DNA from: Deltaproteobacteria bacterium
GTDB taxonomy: Bacteria > Myxococcota > JACPTQ01
Direction: 5' to 3'
Length of the DNA stretch: 64,000 nucleotides
Assembly: GCA_016192705.1 (NCBI GenBank)
Contig: JACPTQ010000030.1
Coordinates: forward strand, 1 to 64,000
A program made the position numbers and the translations under genes. The notes under the pieces are model-generated. The model worked only from the letters and a program-made list of their open reading frames with translations, did not search any database and was not told where the DNA came from. Shown in pieces: positions 41,025 to 49,662 of this stretch (position 1 is the stretch's first letter; each line of letters starts with the position of its first letter).

Positions 41025-42724
41025 AGCGTTCGCGTGCCTTTCGCTCGCATGTTCTCCTGCCCGCTGCTTCGATCCTCTTTTCGACCTGCGCCTCCTCCGA
41101 CGGCCGGGCGCCTACCGCCCGCGCTTTCACAATCCTTCTCGAATCCGCGCCCTACGAAATCGACCCGCGCGTTGCGATCACATCGCACGGTCTCAAAATC
41201 TCGCAACTCATTTTTTGCGGGCTCACGCGCATCGACGAAAAGTTGAACGTCATCCCCGACCTCGCGGAGCGCTGGGAGATCGCCGACGATGGCCGCACCG
41301 TCACGTTCTTTTTGCGGTCCGGCATCAAGTTTCACGACGGCCAGCCCGTCACCGCGCGCGACGTGAAATTCACGTACGATACGCTTCTCGACGAGCGCTT
41401 CGGCTCGCGCTACCACGGCGTCTACCGCGACAAGATTCGCAGCGTCGACGCACTCGACGACCACACCGTCCGCTTTCGCCTCCACCACGCGCAGGCGCCG
41501 TTTCTCGCCGACGTCACGACCGGTATCGTTCCCGCGCATCTCGGCGGTGCGACACGCGACGCGCGCGTGAAATTCGAGTCCATCCTCATTGGAAGCGGCC
41601 CCTTCAAATTCGTCTCGCGCGCGGGCGACGATCTCGTCACGCTCGCCGCAAACCCTCATCACCACACGGGTCCACCCAACCTTTCCCACCTCTCTTTCCG
41701 CGTCGTGCGAAATGAAGTCACGCGCTACCTCGAACTCGTAAAGGGCGACGCCGACCTCGTGCAAAACGCGCTTTCGCCGCTCTACCTCCCCCTCATCACG
41801 TCGAACCCTGCGCTTCACGTCGAATCCGCGCCGAGCATCATTCTGACCTACATGGTCTTCAACACTCGCTCGGGCCCGCTCGCCGACGTGCGCGTTCGTC
41901 GGGCCATCGCACACGCCATCGACCGCCGCGCCATCATCGCCGCGAAGATGCGCGGCAACGCCACCGTCGCCCGCGCCTTTCTCTCGGACGCACACCCCTT
42001 CACCTCACCCGATATCACAGAGATCCCGTTCGACCGCGACCGCGCGCGCACCCTGCTTGACGAAGCGGGTTACACGCTTCGAGGTGCCACGCGGTTTCGC
42101 CTGACGTACAAAACTTCGACCGACCGCTTTCGCCTCTCGATCGCGCGCGTCATCGCGATGCAGCTTCGCGAAGTCGGCGTCGAGATCGACGTTCGCCCCT
42201 ACGAATTCGGAACGTTCTTCGCCGATATTCGCAAGGGCGCCTTCGAAATCGCGTCGATGCAGTGGCCCGAGTTCGACGAGCCCGACGCGCTGCATATGCT
42301 CTTTCATTCATCGCGCATTCCAACGCCCGACAATCCGCACGTCGCGCGCTTTGCCGCCGCTTGGACCGTGGCGCACGCCCTACCGATCGTCGCAAACGCC
42401 CACGGTTCACCGGCCGCGCCGATCGCGTTGCCGCTCGCCCTCGGCGTTCCGCCGCCCGCCGACGGATCCAACCGCGCTGGGTACTTATCGGCCGAGGTCG
42501 ACGCGCTTCTCGCAACGGCGCAGCGTACGTTCGATTCGGCAACGCGCCGCGCGCTGTACACCGCCGCCGAACGAGCGCTCATGCGCGATTTGCCGATGCT
42601 GCCCCTATGGCACGAGCACAACATCGCGATCACGCGCCGCAAAGTCGTGGGCCTCAAGCCGCAACCCAACGGCAAACTCTACATGCTGCGCAACGTCGCC
42701 CTTGCGCCCGACGCGCATCCATGA
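41021..42724 (+). CDS. Peptide/nickel-type ABC transporter substrate-binding lipoprotein (family 5)
   Basis: 567 aa. The signal ends in SILFSTC, suitable for lipidation. Family 5 features: [64 protein letters not shown], and later [17 protein letters not shown]. These proteins bind di-/oligopeptides or related solutes and hand them to the two permeases encoded next. The TTG 41021 start overlaps the tyrS stop. A stretch at about 470-490 is Pro/Gly-rich. No ATPase genes follow, so a shared ATPase must come from elsewhere. Confidence 0.87.
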   Translation: MKRSRAFRSHVLLPAASILFSTCASSDGRAPTARAFTILLESAPYEIDPRVAITSHGLKISQLIFCGLTRIDEKLNVIPDLAERWEIADDGRTVTFFLRSGIKFHDGQPVTARDVKFTYDTLLDERFGSRYHGVYRDKIRSVDALDDHTVRFRLHHAQAPFLADVTTGIVPAHLGGATRDARVKFESILIGSGPFKFVSRAGDDLVTLAANPHHHTGPPNLSHLSFRVVRNEVTRYLELVKGDADLVQNALSPLYLPLITSNPALHVESAPSIILTYMVFNTRSGPLADVRVRRAIAHAIDRRAIIAAKMRGNATVARAFLSDAHPFTSPDITEIPFDRDRARTLLDEAGYTLRGATRFRLTYKTSTDRFRLSIARVIAMQLREVGVEIDVRPYEFGTFFADIRKGAFEIASMQWPEFDEPDALHMLFHSSRIPTPDNPHVARFAAAWTVAHALPIVANAHGSPAAPIALPLALGVPPPADGSNRAGYLSAEVDALLATAQRTFDSATRRALYTAAERALMRDLPMLPLWHEHNIAITRRKVVGLKPQPNGKLYMLRNVALAPDAHP

Positions 42725-42958
42725 CGCTCGTCCGCGCCCGCTTCCGCTCCTCGCTTTCCGCACCCGCATCCGCTTCTGCGCCCGCCATCCTGTCGTGCTC
42801 TTCCTCGTCGTCGTTGTCGTGCGCGTGCTCGTCCTCGTGCTCGTATTCGATTCACGAGGATGAGAAACGATGACGAGGACGTGTACGGTTTACGAGCACG
42901 ACGACGACTACGAAACCCGTCCCCACGCCCCCGAGGTCCCCCGATGACGCTCGTCCGC
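42721..42958. repeat. Hexamer-tract insertion with 15-bp direct repeats at the permease start
   Basis: ATGACGCTCGTCCGC occurs at 42721-42735 (overlapping the previous stop as ATGA) and again at 42944-42958, where it is the real permease start. Between lie CCGCNN hexamers, TCGTCG/CTCGTC hexamers, and then their reverse complements (ACGAGG, ACGACG), giving a long imperfect hairpin (about 42797-42912). The first copy leads only into a 50-codon low-complexity frame. Confidence 0.75.
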
Positions 42959-43885
42959 TTCATCGCTCGCCGCCTCGTCGCCGCGCTCGGCGTCGCTCTC
43001 GGTGCCGCAACGCTCGTCTTCCTCGTCGCGCGTCTCGCGCCAGGCGACCCTGTCGACATCTACCTCGGCGAACAAGGCCTCCAAGTCGATCGCGACCGCA
43101 TCCGCGCTGAGCGTCACCTCGACGCGCCACTCCCGGTGCAGTACGCCTACTACTTGAAATCGCTGGCCGACGGCTCACTCGGCCGCCCCATTCGCCAACC
43201 CGACCGCACCGTCCTCTCGCTCATCCTCGATCGCTTCCCCGCAACACTCCGCCTCGCCCTCGCCGCCATGGCGATCGCCCTCCTCATCGCGCTCCCGCTC
43301 GGCGTCTTCGCCGCGATTCGCCGCGGCACGCTCTTCGACAACTTCGCGATGCTCCTGTCGCTTGTGGGCGTTTCAACGCCCGCGTTCTTTCTCGGCCCGC
43401 TCCTCCTCCTCGTCTTCTCGGTCGGCCTCGGTCTCTTCCCCGTGTCCGGCGACCGCGGGCTCACGTCGCTCGTCCTCCCCGCGATAACGCTCGGCCTTGC
43501 CCTCGCCGCGATGCTCTCGCGCATGACGCGCTCGTCGATGCTCGAAGTCCTCTCCGACGACTACATCACAACCGCGCGCGCAAAGGGCCTCAGCGAGCGC
43601 CGCGTCGTTTGGGTCCACGCACTTCGAAACGCGCTTCTCCCCATCATCACCGTCGCGGGGCTCCAATTCGGCGGCCTTCTCGCGGGCGCCGTCATCACCG
43701 AAAACGTTTTTTCATGGCCGGGCCTCGGCACGCTCCTCATCGAGGCGATCCGCGCGCGCGAATACGACGTCGTGCAGGGCTGCGTCCTTTTCTTCTCGCT
43801 CTCGTACGTCCTCGTGAACCTCGCAACCGACATCGCCTACGCCGTCGTGGACCCGCGCATTCGCGTGGTGGGGCGGGGGAAATGA
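42944..43885 (+). CDS. ABC transporter permease (DppB/OppB type)
   Basis: 313 aa from ATG 42944 (SD GAGGT), the copy of the duplicated start that keeps the family N terminus (MTLVRFIARRLVAALGVAL). Six membrane helices; signature FLVARLAPGDPVDIYLGEQG in the first periplasmic loop and the ATPase-contact EAA motif TTARAKGLSERRVVWVHALRNALLPII. Inner-membrane half of a peptide importer. Confidence 0.9.
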   Translation: MTLVRFIARRLVAALGVALGAATLVFLVARLAPGDPVDIYLGEQGLQVDRDRIRAERHLDAPLPVQYAYYLKSLADGSLGRPIRQPDRTVLSLILDRFPATLRLALAAMAIALLIALPLGVFAAIRRGTLFDNFAMLLSLVGVSTPAFFLGPLLLLVFSVGLGLFPVSGDRGLTSLVLPAITLGLALAAMLSRMTRSSMLEVLSDDYITTARAKGLSERRVVWVHALRNALLPIITVAGLQFGGLLAGAVITENVFSWPGLGTLLIEAIRAREYDVVQGCVLFFSLSYVLVNLATDIAYAVVDPRIRVVGRGK

Positions 43886-43895
43886 GGGAGGAGCA

Positions 43896-44059
43896 AAACA
43901 TCAATGTCGATCTTTCCTGGACTTGGACCTCGACCTCGACCTGGACTTGGACCTGGACCTGGACTCCTGATGGACCAGGACCAGGTCCAGGTTTAGGTCC
44001 AGGACCAGGTGAAGAGCGGAAAGCGGATGCAGTAGCGGGGATCGGGAGATGAAACATCA
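43896..44059. repeat. GGACCT/AGGTCC inverted hexamer repeat between permease genes
   Basis: Units of CCTGGA and CCTCGA (43915-43972) are followed by their complements TCCAGG/ACCAGG (43973-44012), giving arms of about 40-50 bases. AAACATCA flanks the tract on both sides (43896-43903 and 44052-44059). Confidence 0.7.
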
Positions 44060-44867
44060 TCGTGCACTCTGGGTCGGCGGCGCCATGGTCGCGATGGTGC
44101 TCGTCGTCGCGCTCTTCGCGCCACTCCTCGCGCCGTACGATCCCGACGATCCGCGCCGCGCCGTCGTGCTAGCGTCACAGCTCGCGCCCCCCTCGTCCGC
44201 GCACCCGTTCGGCAACGACGAAAACGGCGGCGACGTCCTCTCGCGCGTCGTCTACGGCGCCCGCGTTGCCGTGCGTGTCGGCGTCGCAACGGTCGCTATC
44301 TCACTCCTCATCGGCCTCGCACTCGGCTGTCTCGCAGGTTACGCAGGCGGCGCCGTCGATGGAGCCCTTATGCGCGTAACCGAAGTCGTCATGGCCTTCC
44401 CGGGGATCCTCCTCGCCATCGCCATCGTCGCCGCCACGCGCCGCCCGAGCGAAGCCGCCGTCATCCTCGCGCTCGTCTCAACCGGCTGGGCCTCTTACGC
44501 ACGCCTCGCCCGCGGCCAGGTGCTCTCCCTCAAAGAGCGCGACTACGTCACCGCCGCAAAAGCCCTCGGCGCCTCGCCCTTTTTCATCGTGCGCCGCCAC
44601 ATCATCCCAAACCTCATCCAGCCGCTCGTCATCCAAGCGTCGTTCAGCGTCGCGGGCTCGATCCTCGCCGAAGCCTCGCTCTCATTTCTCGGCCTCGGCC
44701 CCGAAGGCTCGCACTCGTGGGGCGTCCTCCTCGACCAAGGCACGCAGTGGTTCGTCCTCGCACCGCACCTCGCCATCTTCCCCGGCCTCGCCATCGCCTT
44801 CGTCGTCCTCGCGTTCAACCTTCTCGGCGATGGCCTTCGCGATTATCTCGACCCGCGGCTCAAGTAG
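44049..44867 (+). CDS. ABC transporter permease (DppC/OppC type)
   Basis: 272 aa, ATG 44049 with GGGAG upstream. N-terminal helix (GGAMVAMVLVVALFAPLLAPY), then HPFGNDENGGDVLSRVVYGAR typical of DppC, five more helices, and the EAA motif TAAKALGASPFFIVRRHIIPNLI. Partner of the DppB-type permease. Its 3' end has a diverged copy (about 92% identical by eye) at 48458-48595, pointing to a paralogous transporter elsewhere. The last 8 bp overlap the minus-strand gene. Confidence 0.9.
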   Translation: MKHHRALWVGGAMVAMVLVVALFAPLLAPYDPDDPRRAVVLASQLAPPSSAHPFGNDENGGDVLSRVVYGARVAVRVGVATVAISLLIGLALGCLAGYAGGAVDGALMRVTEVVMAFPGILLAIAIVAATRRPSEAAVILALVSTGWASYARLARGQVLSLKERDYVTAAKALGASPFFIVRRHIIPNLIQPLVIQASFSVAGSILAEASLSFLGLGPEGSHSWGVLLDQGTQWFVLAPHLAIFPGLAIAFVVLAFNLLGDGLRDYLDPRLK

Positions 44868-45159
44868 CCGCAACTGCACCCGCTACCGCCTCCGCACCCG
44901 CACCCGTCGCCATTTTCAAGACGCAGCGCGGAAAGTCTTCGTCGAACATGCCGGACGAGACCGCACCCGACGCATCGAAACGGAACTGGTCGAACTTGTC
45001 CCTGGCGCGCCGAACATCGTAGAGCCGGATAAGCGTCTCGACGGCTTCGCGCTGCGCGAAGTAGTCGCGAAAGGGCGACAGCGAACCGTCTGCGTTTTCG
45101 ACGAGATGTGTAGAAAGCTCCCGGAGCGCCGACGTGAATCCCTCGGCATCGACGGCCAT
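44860..45159 (-). CDS. Hypothetical protein with a hexamer-encoded C terminus
   Basis: 99 aa from ATG 45159, preceded by AGAGAG. Sequence MAVDAEGFTSALRELSTHLV, then FRDYFAQREAVETLIRLYDV and FDEDFPRCVLKMATG, a plausible soluble helical protein with no recognised family. The last dozen residues (AGAEAVAGAVAAT) come from a CCGCNN hexamer tract at 44870-44912. The gene is convergent with the permease. It may be real or chance; composition is normal upstream of the tract. Confidence 0.5.
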   Translation of the reverse strand: MAVDAEGFTSALRELSTHLVENADGSLSPFRDYFAQREAVETLIRLYDVRRARDKFDQFRFDASGAVSSGMFDEDFPRCVLKMATGAGAEAVAGAVAAT

Positions 45160-45255
45160 CTCTCTGAGCAATGGCCAAGGCCCGGTTTGTTTGCAACTGG
45201 ACGTCTTTTCAAACAGCTAGGAATGTGAGATAAGTAATCGATCAGGGAGGTTCGG

Positions 45256-45537
45256 ATGGCGCGGATGGTGCAGTGTAAGAAGTTAAGTCGTGAGCTGCCG
45301 GGGCTAAATTTTAAGCCTTTTCAGAACGACCTCGGGCAGAAGATTTTCGATAACGTCTCAGAAGAAGCGTGGCGAATGTGGCTTGAGCACGCGAAGATGA
45401 TCATCAATGAATATCGGATGAACCTCGCCGATCCGGCGTCGCAGCAGAAGCTTCTCGACGAATGCGATCGATACTTTTTCGGTGAGGGTTCAGCGCTGCC
45501 GCCCGATTTCGTTCCGCAGACGCAAGCCGCGAAATAA
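45256..45537 (+). CDS. yggX: Probable Fe(2+)-trafficking protein YggX
   Basis: 93 aa. Recognised by MVQCKKLSRELPGL (Cys in QCKKL), KIFDNVSEEAWRMWLEHAKMIINEYRMNL and the C-terminal QKLLDECDRYFFGEG. YggX protects iron-sulfur clusters and is linked to iron supply and oxidative stress. SD GGGAGG. It lies 15 bp before the radical SAM selenoprotein gene, which may reflect a shared need for iron-sulfur cluster maintenance; the pairing is inference. Confidence 0.92.
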   Translation: MARMVQCKKLSRELPGLNFKPFQNDLGQKIFDNVSEEAWRMWLEHAKMIINEYRMNLADPASQQKLLDECDRYFFGEGSALPPDFVPQTQAAK

Positions 45538-45552
45538 CGTCCGAGCGATTCG

Positions 45553-47019
45553 GTGCGCGAAGAGGTGTCCGTGCATAGCGAGAGCGACGTTGTCGGATGG
45601 CGCGATCGGGGAGGGGTCGTCCTCGTGTCGTGCTATGAGCTCGGACATCAGCCGCTTGCGATCGCCTCGGTCGTGCCCCATTTCATCGAAGCCGGGTTTC
45701 AACCGGTTTGCGTTGACGTTTCGACCGAGCGATTCGATCCGGCGGCTGTTTCGCGCGCGCGCTTCGTGGCGATCTCGGTGCCGATGCATACGGCGCTTCG
45801 AATCGGCGTGCGGGTGGCTGAAGAGGTGCGGCGGGTCAACGGGAGCGCACAGATCGCGTTTTTTGGTCTGTACGCCGCGCTCAACCACGAATTTCTTCTG
45901 GGGCGTTACGGTGATGCGTGTCTCGGCGGTGAGACCGACGGCCCGTTGGTTGCGCTCGCCAAGAGACTCGAAGCGGGTGAGTCGCACGAGCAACTGGGCG
46001 CGATGTCAAAGGTCCACCTCGAACGGCCGCGCTTTTTTCTTCCCGTGCGGGACGGCTTGCCACCGCTCAGGCGTTATGCGCGGCTTGAGAAGGGCGGGCA
46101 GCAGATTTTGGCGGGCGCTGTCGAGGCGAGTCGCGGGTGTTTGCATCGGTGTCGCCACTGCCCGATCACGCCGATTTACAACGGGCGGTTCTTTGTGGTT
46201 CCCGAGGAGATCGTTCTATCGGACATCGCGGCGCTCGTCGCGCGTGGCGCGGGTCACATCACGTTCGCGGACCCGGACTTCCTCAATGGACCGACGCACG
46301 CCGTTCGGATCGCGCGGGTGCTGCACGCACGCTGGCCCGCGCTGTCGTTCGATTTCACGGCGAAGGTTGAACATCTTCTTCGTCACGCGGTGCTCGCCAC
46401 GGAGTTTGCGGCGCTCGGGTGCGCGTTCGTCGTGACTGCCGTTGAGTCGTTTAGCGACGTTGTGCTCGAGAACTTGAAGAAGGGGCATACACGCGATGGG
46501 GCGATTGCGGCACTTCGAATGGTGCGACAGGCCGGGATTTCGGTGCACCCGTCGTTTGTGCCGTTCACGCCGTGGACGACCCGCGGCGACTACGTGACGA
46601 TGCTCGACCTCTTGGAGGCTGAAGATTTGGTGGATAGCGTCGACCCGATTCAGCTCGCGATCCGGCTTTTGGTGCCGCCGAGATCCGCGCTCTTGTCCGA
46701 GCCGGTGATGACTTCGTATCTCGGTCCGGTTGACCGCGAGAACTTTGTGGTGCCGTGGCGACATCCCGACCCGTCGATGGACACGCTGCAGAGCGAAGTC
46801 GTCGCGATGGTGGCGGATGCCGTGGCGCGTGGGGAAGCGCCGGCGACGACGTTTCGCGCGGTGAAGCGGCTTGCGAGCGCGGGAAGCGATAGGACACTGG
46901 ATTTCGTCCCTCATCGCGAGCCGCCGCCGCGCCTCACCGAGCCGTGGTTTTGCTGAGCGGAGCCAACCGAGGGCCAGTTGGGCCTTCTGACGCCACTTCG
47001 CGAAGCTCGAGCGGTATGA
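45553..47019 (+). CDS. CUAEP-tail radical SAM selenoprotein (in-frame TGA as selenocysteine)
   Basis: 488 aa when TGA 46954-46956 is read as selenocysteine (U468). N-terminal cobalamin-binding-like fold (VVLVSCYELGHQPLAIASV), then the radical SAM cluster motif C196-x3-C200-x2-C203 (SRGCLHRCRHCPI). Without recoding the frame stops after TEPWFC; through the TGA it continues A-E-P-TEGQLGLLTPLREARAV to a stop at 47017-47019. The C-U-A-E-P tail matches a radical SAM family named for CUAEP or CCAEP endings. A stem-loop (CCAAC 46963-46967 / GTTGG 46977-46981, 9-base loop) sits where a bacterial SECIS would be. Start GTG 45553; GTG 45571 with GAGG upstream is possible. Reaction unknown. Confidence 0.85.
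46957..46985 (+). promoter_or_regulatory. Candidate bacterial SECIS element
   Basis: Directly 3' of TGA 46954-46956: stem CCAAC/GTTGG closing CGAGGGCCA, apical loop starting 11 bases after the TGA, near the position of the fdhF SECIS upper stem-loop. An alternative GGCC/GGCC stem overlaps it, so the exact fold is uncertain. Confidence 0.5.
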
Positions 47020-47026
47020 TTATGAA
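47015..47026 (+). promoter_or_regulatory. -10 element of the ATP-grasp gene, leaderless
   Basis: TATGAT (47015-47020), six bases, ATG 47027. It overlaps the stop of the selenoprotein (47017-47019). No good -35. Confidence 0.5.
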
Positions 47027-48277
47027 ATGAAGCGCATCTTGCTGCTCGCACCTGCGACGACGTATCGCGCGGGGGCGTTCTTGAAAGCGGCGCATGCGCT
47101 TCGGGTCGACGTCGTTCATGGGTCCGACGGCCCGAACCTTCTTTCCGCGATGCTTCCTTCGCGAATCGTCGAGCTCGATTTTCGCAACGCCGATCTTTCG
47201 GCGGACCGAGCCGCGGCCTTCGCCAAGTTGAACCCGATCGACGCGATCGTCGCCGTCGACGACACGACGACCGTTCTCGGCGCGCGTGTCGCCGCGGAGC
47301 TTGGCCTAACAGCGAATCCGGTTTCGGCCGTTCGAGCGACACGCGACAAAGCCCTCATGCGCAGACTGCTCGCTGGGTACGAAGCCGGTGACGTGGCGGG
47401 GGGTGAAACGCCTTGGTTTCAAACGGTATCGATCGACGACAACCCGCGCGAACGGTTTGAACGCGTTTCGTATCCGATCGTCATGAAGCCGACGCTTTTG
47501 TCAGCGAGCCGTGGCGTCATCCGCGCCAATTCGCTCGACGAATCGATAAGCGCGTTTCATCGCATCCGGCGAATTCTCGCGGCGCCTAATGTTGCAGGGT
47601 GCGGTGGAGCGAGTGATCAAATTCTCGTCGAGGAGTTTGTTCCGGGCATCGAGGTCGCCGTCGAAGCGCTGCTTTGGGGCGGAAAGCTAGAACTGCTCGC
47701 GCTTTTCGACAAGCCAGACCCGCTCGACGGGCCGTTCTTCGAAGAGACGATCTACGTGACGCCGTCGTCGCTGCCGGGCCCTGTTCAATCCGCCATCGCC
47801 CTTCAAACGGAGCGAGAGGCGCGCCGGCTCGGGCTTCGCGAGGGGCCCGTCCATGCGGAACTTCGGCTCAGTCCGCGGGGCCCCGTGATCATCGAAATCG
47901 CATCGCGATCGATCGGCGGCCTTTGCTCGCAGATGCTTCGCTTCGGCGCCGGAATGTCGCTTGAGGAGGTCATCTTGCGTCAAGCCCTTCATCTTTCGCT
48001 CCCGACGCTCGATCGCGAACGTGGAGCAGAGGGCGTGATGATGATCCCCATCCCACGCGAAGGGACGCTCGTGGCGGTTCGTGGTCGCGAGCAGGCTCTC
48101 GCGGTTCCTGGCATCAGTGACGTCATCATCTCCATTCGCGTTGGCGAACGCGTGGTTCCGCTCCCCGAGGGGAGTCGGTATCTCGGTTTTATTTTCGCGC
48201 GCGCGGAGACGCCCGATCGCGCGGTCGCTCTCCTTCGTGAGGCGCATGGACGGCTGGCGTTCGATATCGTCCCCTGA
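47027..48277 (+). CDS. ATP-grasp ligase next to the radical SAM selenoprotein
   Basis: 416 aa. N-terminal nucleotide-binding-like part (MKRILLLAPATTYRAGAFLKAA, VAVDDTTTVLGARVAAELGL), then the ATP-grasp core: YPIVMKPTLLSASRGV (ATP lysine), ILVEEFVPGIEVAVEALL, HAELRLSPRGPVIIEIASRSIGG (metal-binding E/E/N-like region). This resembles carboxylate-amine ligases such as L-amino-acid or dipeptide ligases. Seven bases separate it from the selenoprotein stop, so the two probably act in one pathway that forms and modifies a small molecule or peptide; substrate unknown. Confidence 0.85.
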   Translation: MKRILLLAPATTYRAGAFLKAAHALRVDVVHGSDGPNLLSAMLPSRIVELDFRNADLSADRAAAFAKLNPIDAIVAVDDTTTVLGARVAAELGLTANPVSAVRATRDKALMRRLLAGYEAGDVAGGETPWFQTVSIDDNPRERFERVSYPIVMKPTLLSASRGVIRANSLDESISAFHRIRRILAAPNVAGCGGASDQILVEEFVPGIEVAVEALLWGGKLELLALFDKPDPLDGPFFEETIYVTPSSLPGPVQSAIALQTEREARRLGLREGPVHAELRLSPRGPVIIEIASRSIGGLCSQMLRFGAGMSLEEVILRQALHLSLPTLDRERGAEGVMMIPIPREGTLVAVRGREQALAVPGISDVIISIRVGERVVPLPEGSRYLGFIFARAETPDRAVALLREAHGRLAFDIVP

Positions 48278-48317
48278 TCCCGCGACAACGGCCCATCTGC
48301 CGCGCCGCCGCAAGAAC

Positions 48318-48455
48318 CCGCTTACCCCGGCGGCCATCCCATCACGCGGCCGGCCAACAAATGCGCATGAACATGAAACACCGTTTGCCCCGCGTCGGCA
48401 TTACAGTTCAAAACGACGCGATACCCAGCTTCGGCGTGGCCCAGGTCTTTCGCGA
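48318..48455 (-). pseudogene. Truncated copy of the HIT gene 3' end
   Basis: 138 bp that I find identical to 49659-49796, the last 45 codons and stop of the HIT gene. It lacks a start and fuses abruptly to the permease fragment. Identity implies a recent copy. Confidence 0.85.
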
Positions 48456-48457
48456 GG

Positions 48458-48595
48458 CTCCTCGATCAGGGCACGCAGTGGTTCGTCCTCGCGCCGCACC
48501 TCGCGATCTTCCCGGGCCTCGCCATCGCCTTCGTCGTCCTTGCGTTCAACTTGCTCGGCGACGGCCTTCGCGATTATCTCGATCCGCGCTTATAA
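48458..48595 (+). pseudogene. Truncated copy of a DppC-type permease 3' end
   Basis: 45 codons plus TAA matching the end of the permease at 44049-44867 ([20 protein letters not shown]...) with about a dozen silent or near-silent changes, so it derives from a paralogue rather than the local gene. A CCGCAC hexamer remnant follows (about 48603-48618), as it does at the local permease. The rest of 48596-48682 holds nothing I recognise. Confidence 0.85.
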
Positions 48596-48682
48596 TGCGG
48601 CGACCGCACCCGCTCCCCGCATCGCGGCCGCGATATTCCATTCTGTTTCCCATCGCCCCACGAACACCGACGGATCACGCTG

Positions 48683-49213
48683 TTATGACTCGGCGATCCA
48701 GTAGTAGCGCTTCAGAGGCCGGTTCGCATCGAGCGCCTTCGCCTCCCACAACGAGCCTCCGTTTCTTTCGATGACGCGAATGGAGGCCGCGTTTGTGTCG
48801 TCACACGTAACGAGCACCGCACCGAGGCCGAGCGCGCGAGCCACCGGCAAAGCCTGACGCAGCATCTCCGTAGCGACTCCGCGGCCTCGGAACGACGGCA
48901 CGGTGTCGTAGCCGATGTGGCCGCCTTCAATGCGAAGTGCGTCGTTCAATTCGTGGTGAATGGAGATACGCCCCACGAACTCGTCTTCCATCAATGCCCA
49001 AAGATGCGTCGTGGGAACGAACGTATCAGTTCTCCGATTCGAGTCGGCCAGCCTGCTCGCCACGAACGCGGCGAAATCGTGCTCGGCGATCTCGATGTCG
49101 CCTCCCATCCACCAGGGAAGGCCTTCGCTTCTGAATTCACGAAGCCCACGCAAGAAGCTCTCTCGACATCGCTCAGTGGGCGGAACCAGTTGGATCGTCA
49201 TTCGAGGCTTCAC
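48683..49213 (-). CDS. GNAT-family N-acetyltransferase
   Basis: 176 aa. Acetyl-CoA motif A is GGHIGYDTVPSFRGRGVATEML (R-G-x-G-x-A), followed by LVTCDDTNAASIRVIERNGG typical of RimJ/RimL-like and small-molecule acetyltransferases. GTG 49213 with AAGGTGA upstream; ATG 49201 is possible. Last gene of the thrC operon by spacing (6 bp after the lipoprotein stop). Confidence 0.88.
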   Translation of the reverse strand: MKPRMTIQLVPPTERCRESFLRGLREFRSEGLPWWMGGDIEIAEHDFAAFVASRLADSNRRTDTFVPTTHLWALMEDEFVGRISIHHELNDALRIEGGHIGYDTVPSFRGRGVATEMLRQALPVARALGLGAVLVTCDDTNAASIRVIERNGGSLWEAKALDANRPLKRYYWIAES

Positions 49214-49219
49214 GTGCGT

Positions 49220-49612
49220 TCACCTTCGCGCCGCCTCACACTTCGCGTCGACGCACGCGACGCGCTCGTCACATTTCATTTTGCACATGATCCCCCGATA
49301 CTCCTTGCACATCTGGCCCTGCGCCGCCTGATACTTGTCCCGGTGAACTTTGTTAACAGGCAAGCCACAGTCGCAAGAACATCGAACCATCGTCAAAACG
49401 CAGTCCCCATCCGCCCGGCAGTCCTGATCGGCGGCATCGACTTCGAGCAAGGGACCCTGCTTGTCTCGCAATTGGCGAACCGCTCCAGCCTTTCCCGATT
49501 GAGGATTCTCGACGCCGCTCTGCTCGCCGCCACGACGCGCCGCGCAGCCCCAACTTGCGAGCACGCCAACGATAATCGATCCAGCGACCATCACACGCAC
49601 CTTCATCTTCAT
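49220..49612 (-). CDS. Small Cys-rich lipoprotein
   Basis: 130 aa from ATG 49612 after AAGGAG. Lipobox VLASWGC. The mature part has a DCRADGDCVLTMVRCSCDCG module and a C-terminal CKMKCDERVACVDAKC, four or more likely disulfides. This C-x-D-x-D-C-V style is frequent in myxobacterial lipoproteins of unknown role. It lies in the thrC / PLP enzyme / HIT / lipoprotein / GNAT series. Confidence 0.75.
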   Translation of the reverse strand: MKMKVRVMVAGSIIVGVLASWGCAARRGGEQSGVENPQSGKAGAVRQLRDKQGPLLEVDAADQDCRADGDCVLTMVRCSCDCGLPVNKVHRDKYQAAQGQMCKEYRGIMCKMKCDERVACVDAKCEAARR

Positions 49613-49662
49613 CTCACAACTCCTTGCACGACTGGACGTTCCATCTGACGGTATTCTTCCGC

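Noticed and set aside
42860-42943. Permease start at 42860
   Set aside because: The added residues are hexamer-encoded (Arg-rich) and precede the family N terminus; ATG 42944 has its own ribosome site.
43915-44020. Rho-independent terminator between the two permease genes
   Set aside because: The inverted repeat is far longer than a terminator stem, has no T run, and lies inside an operon.
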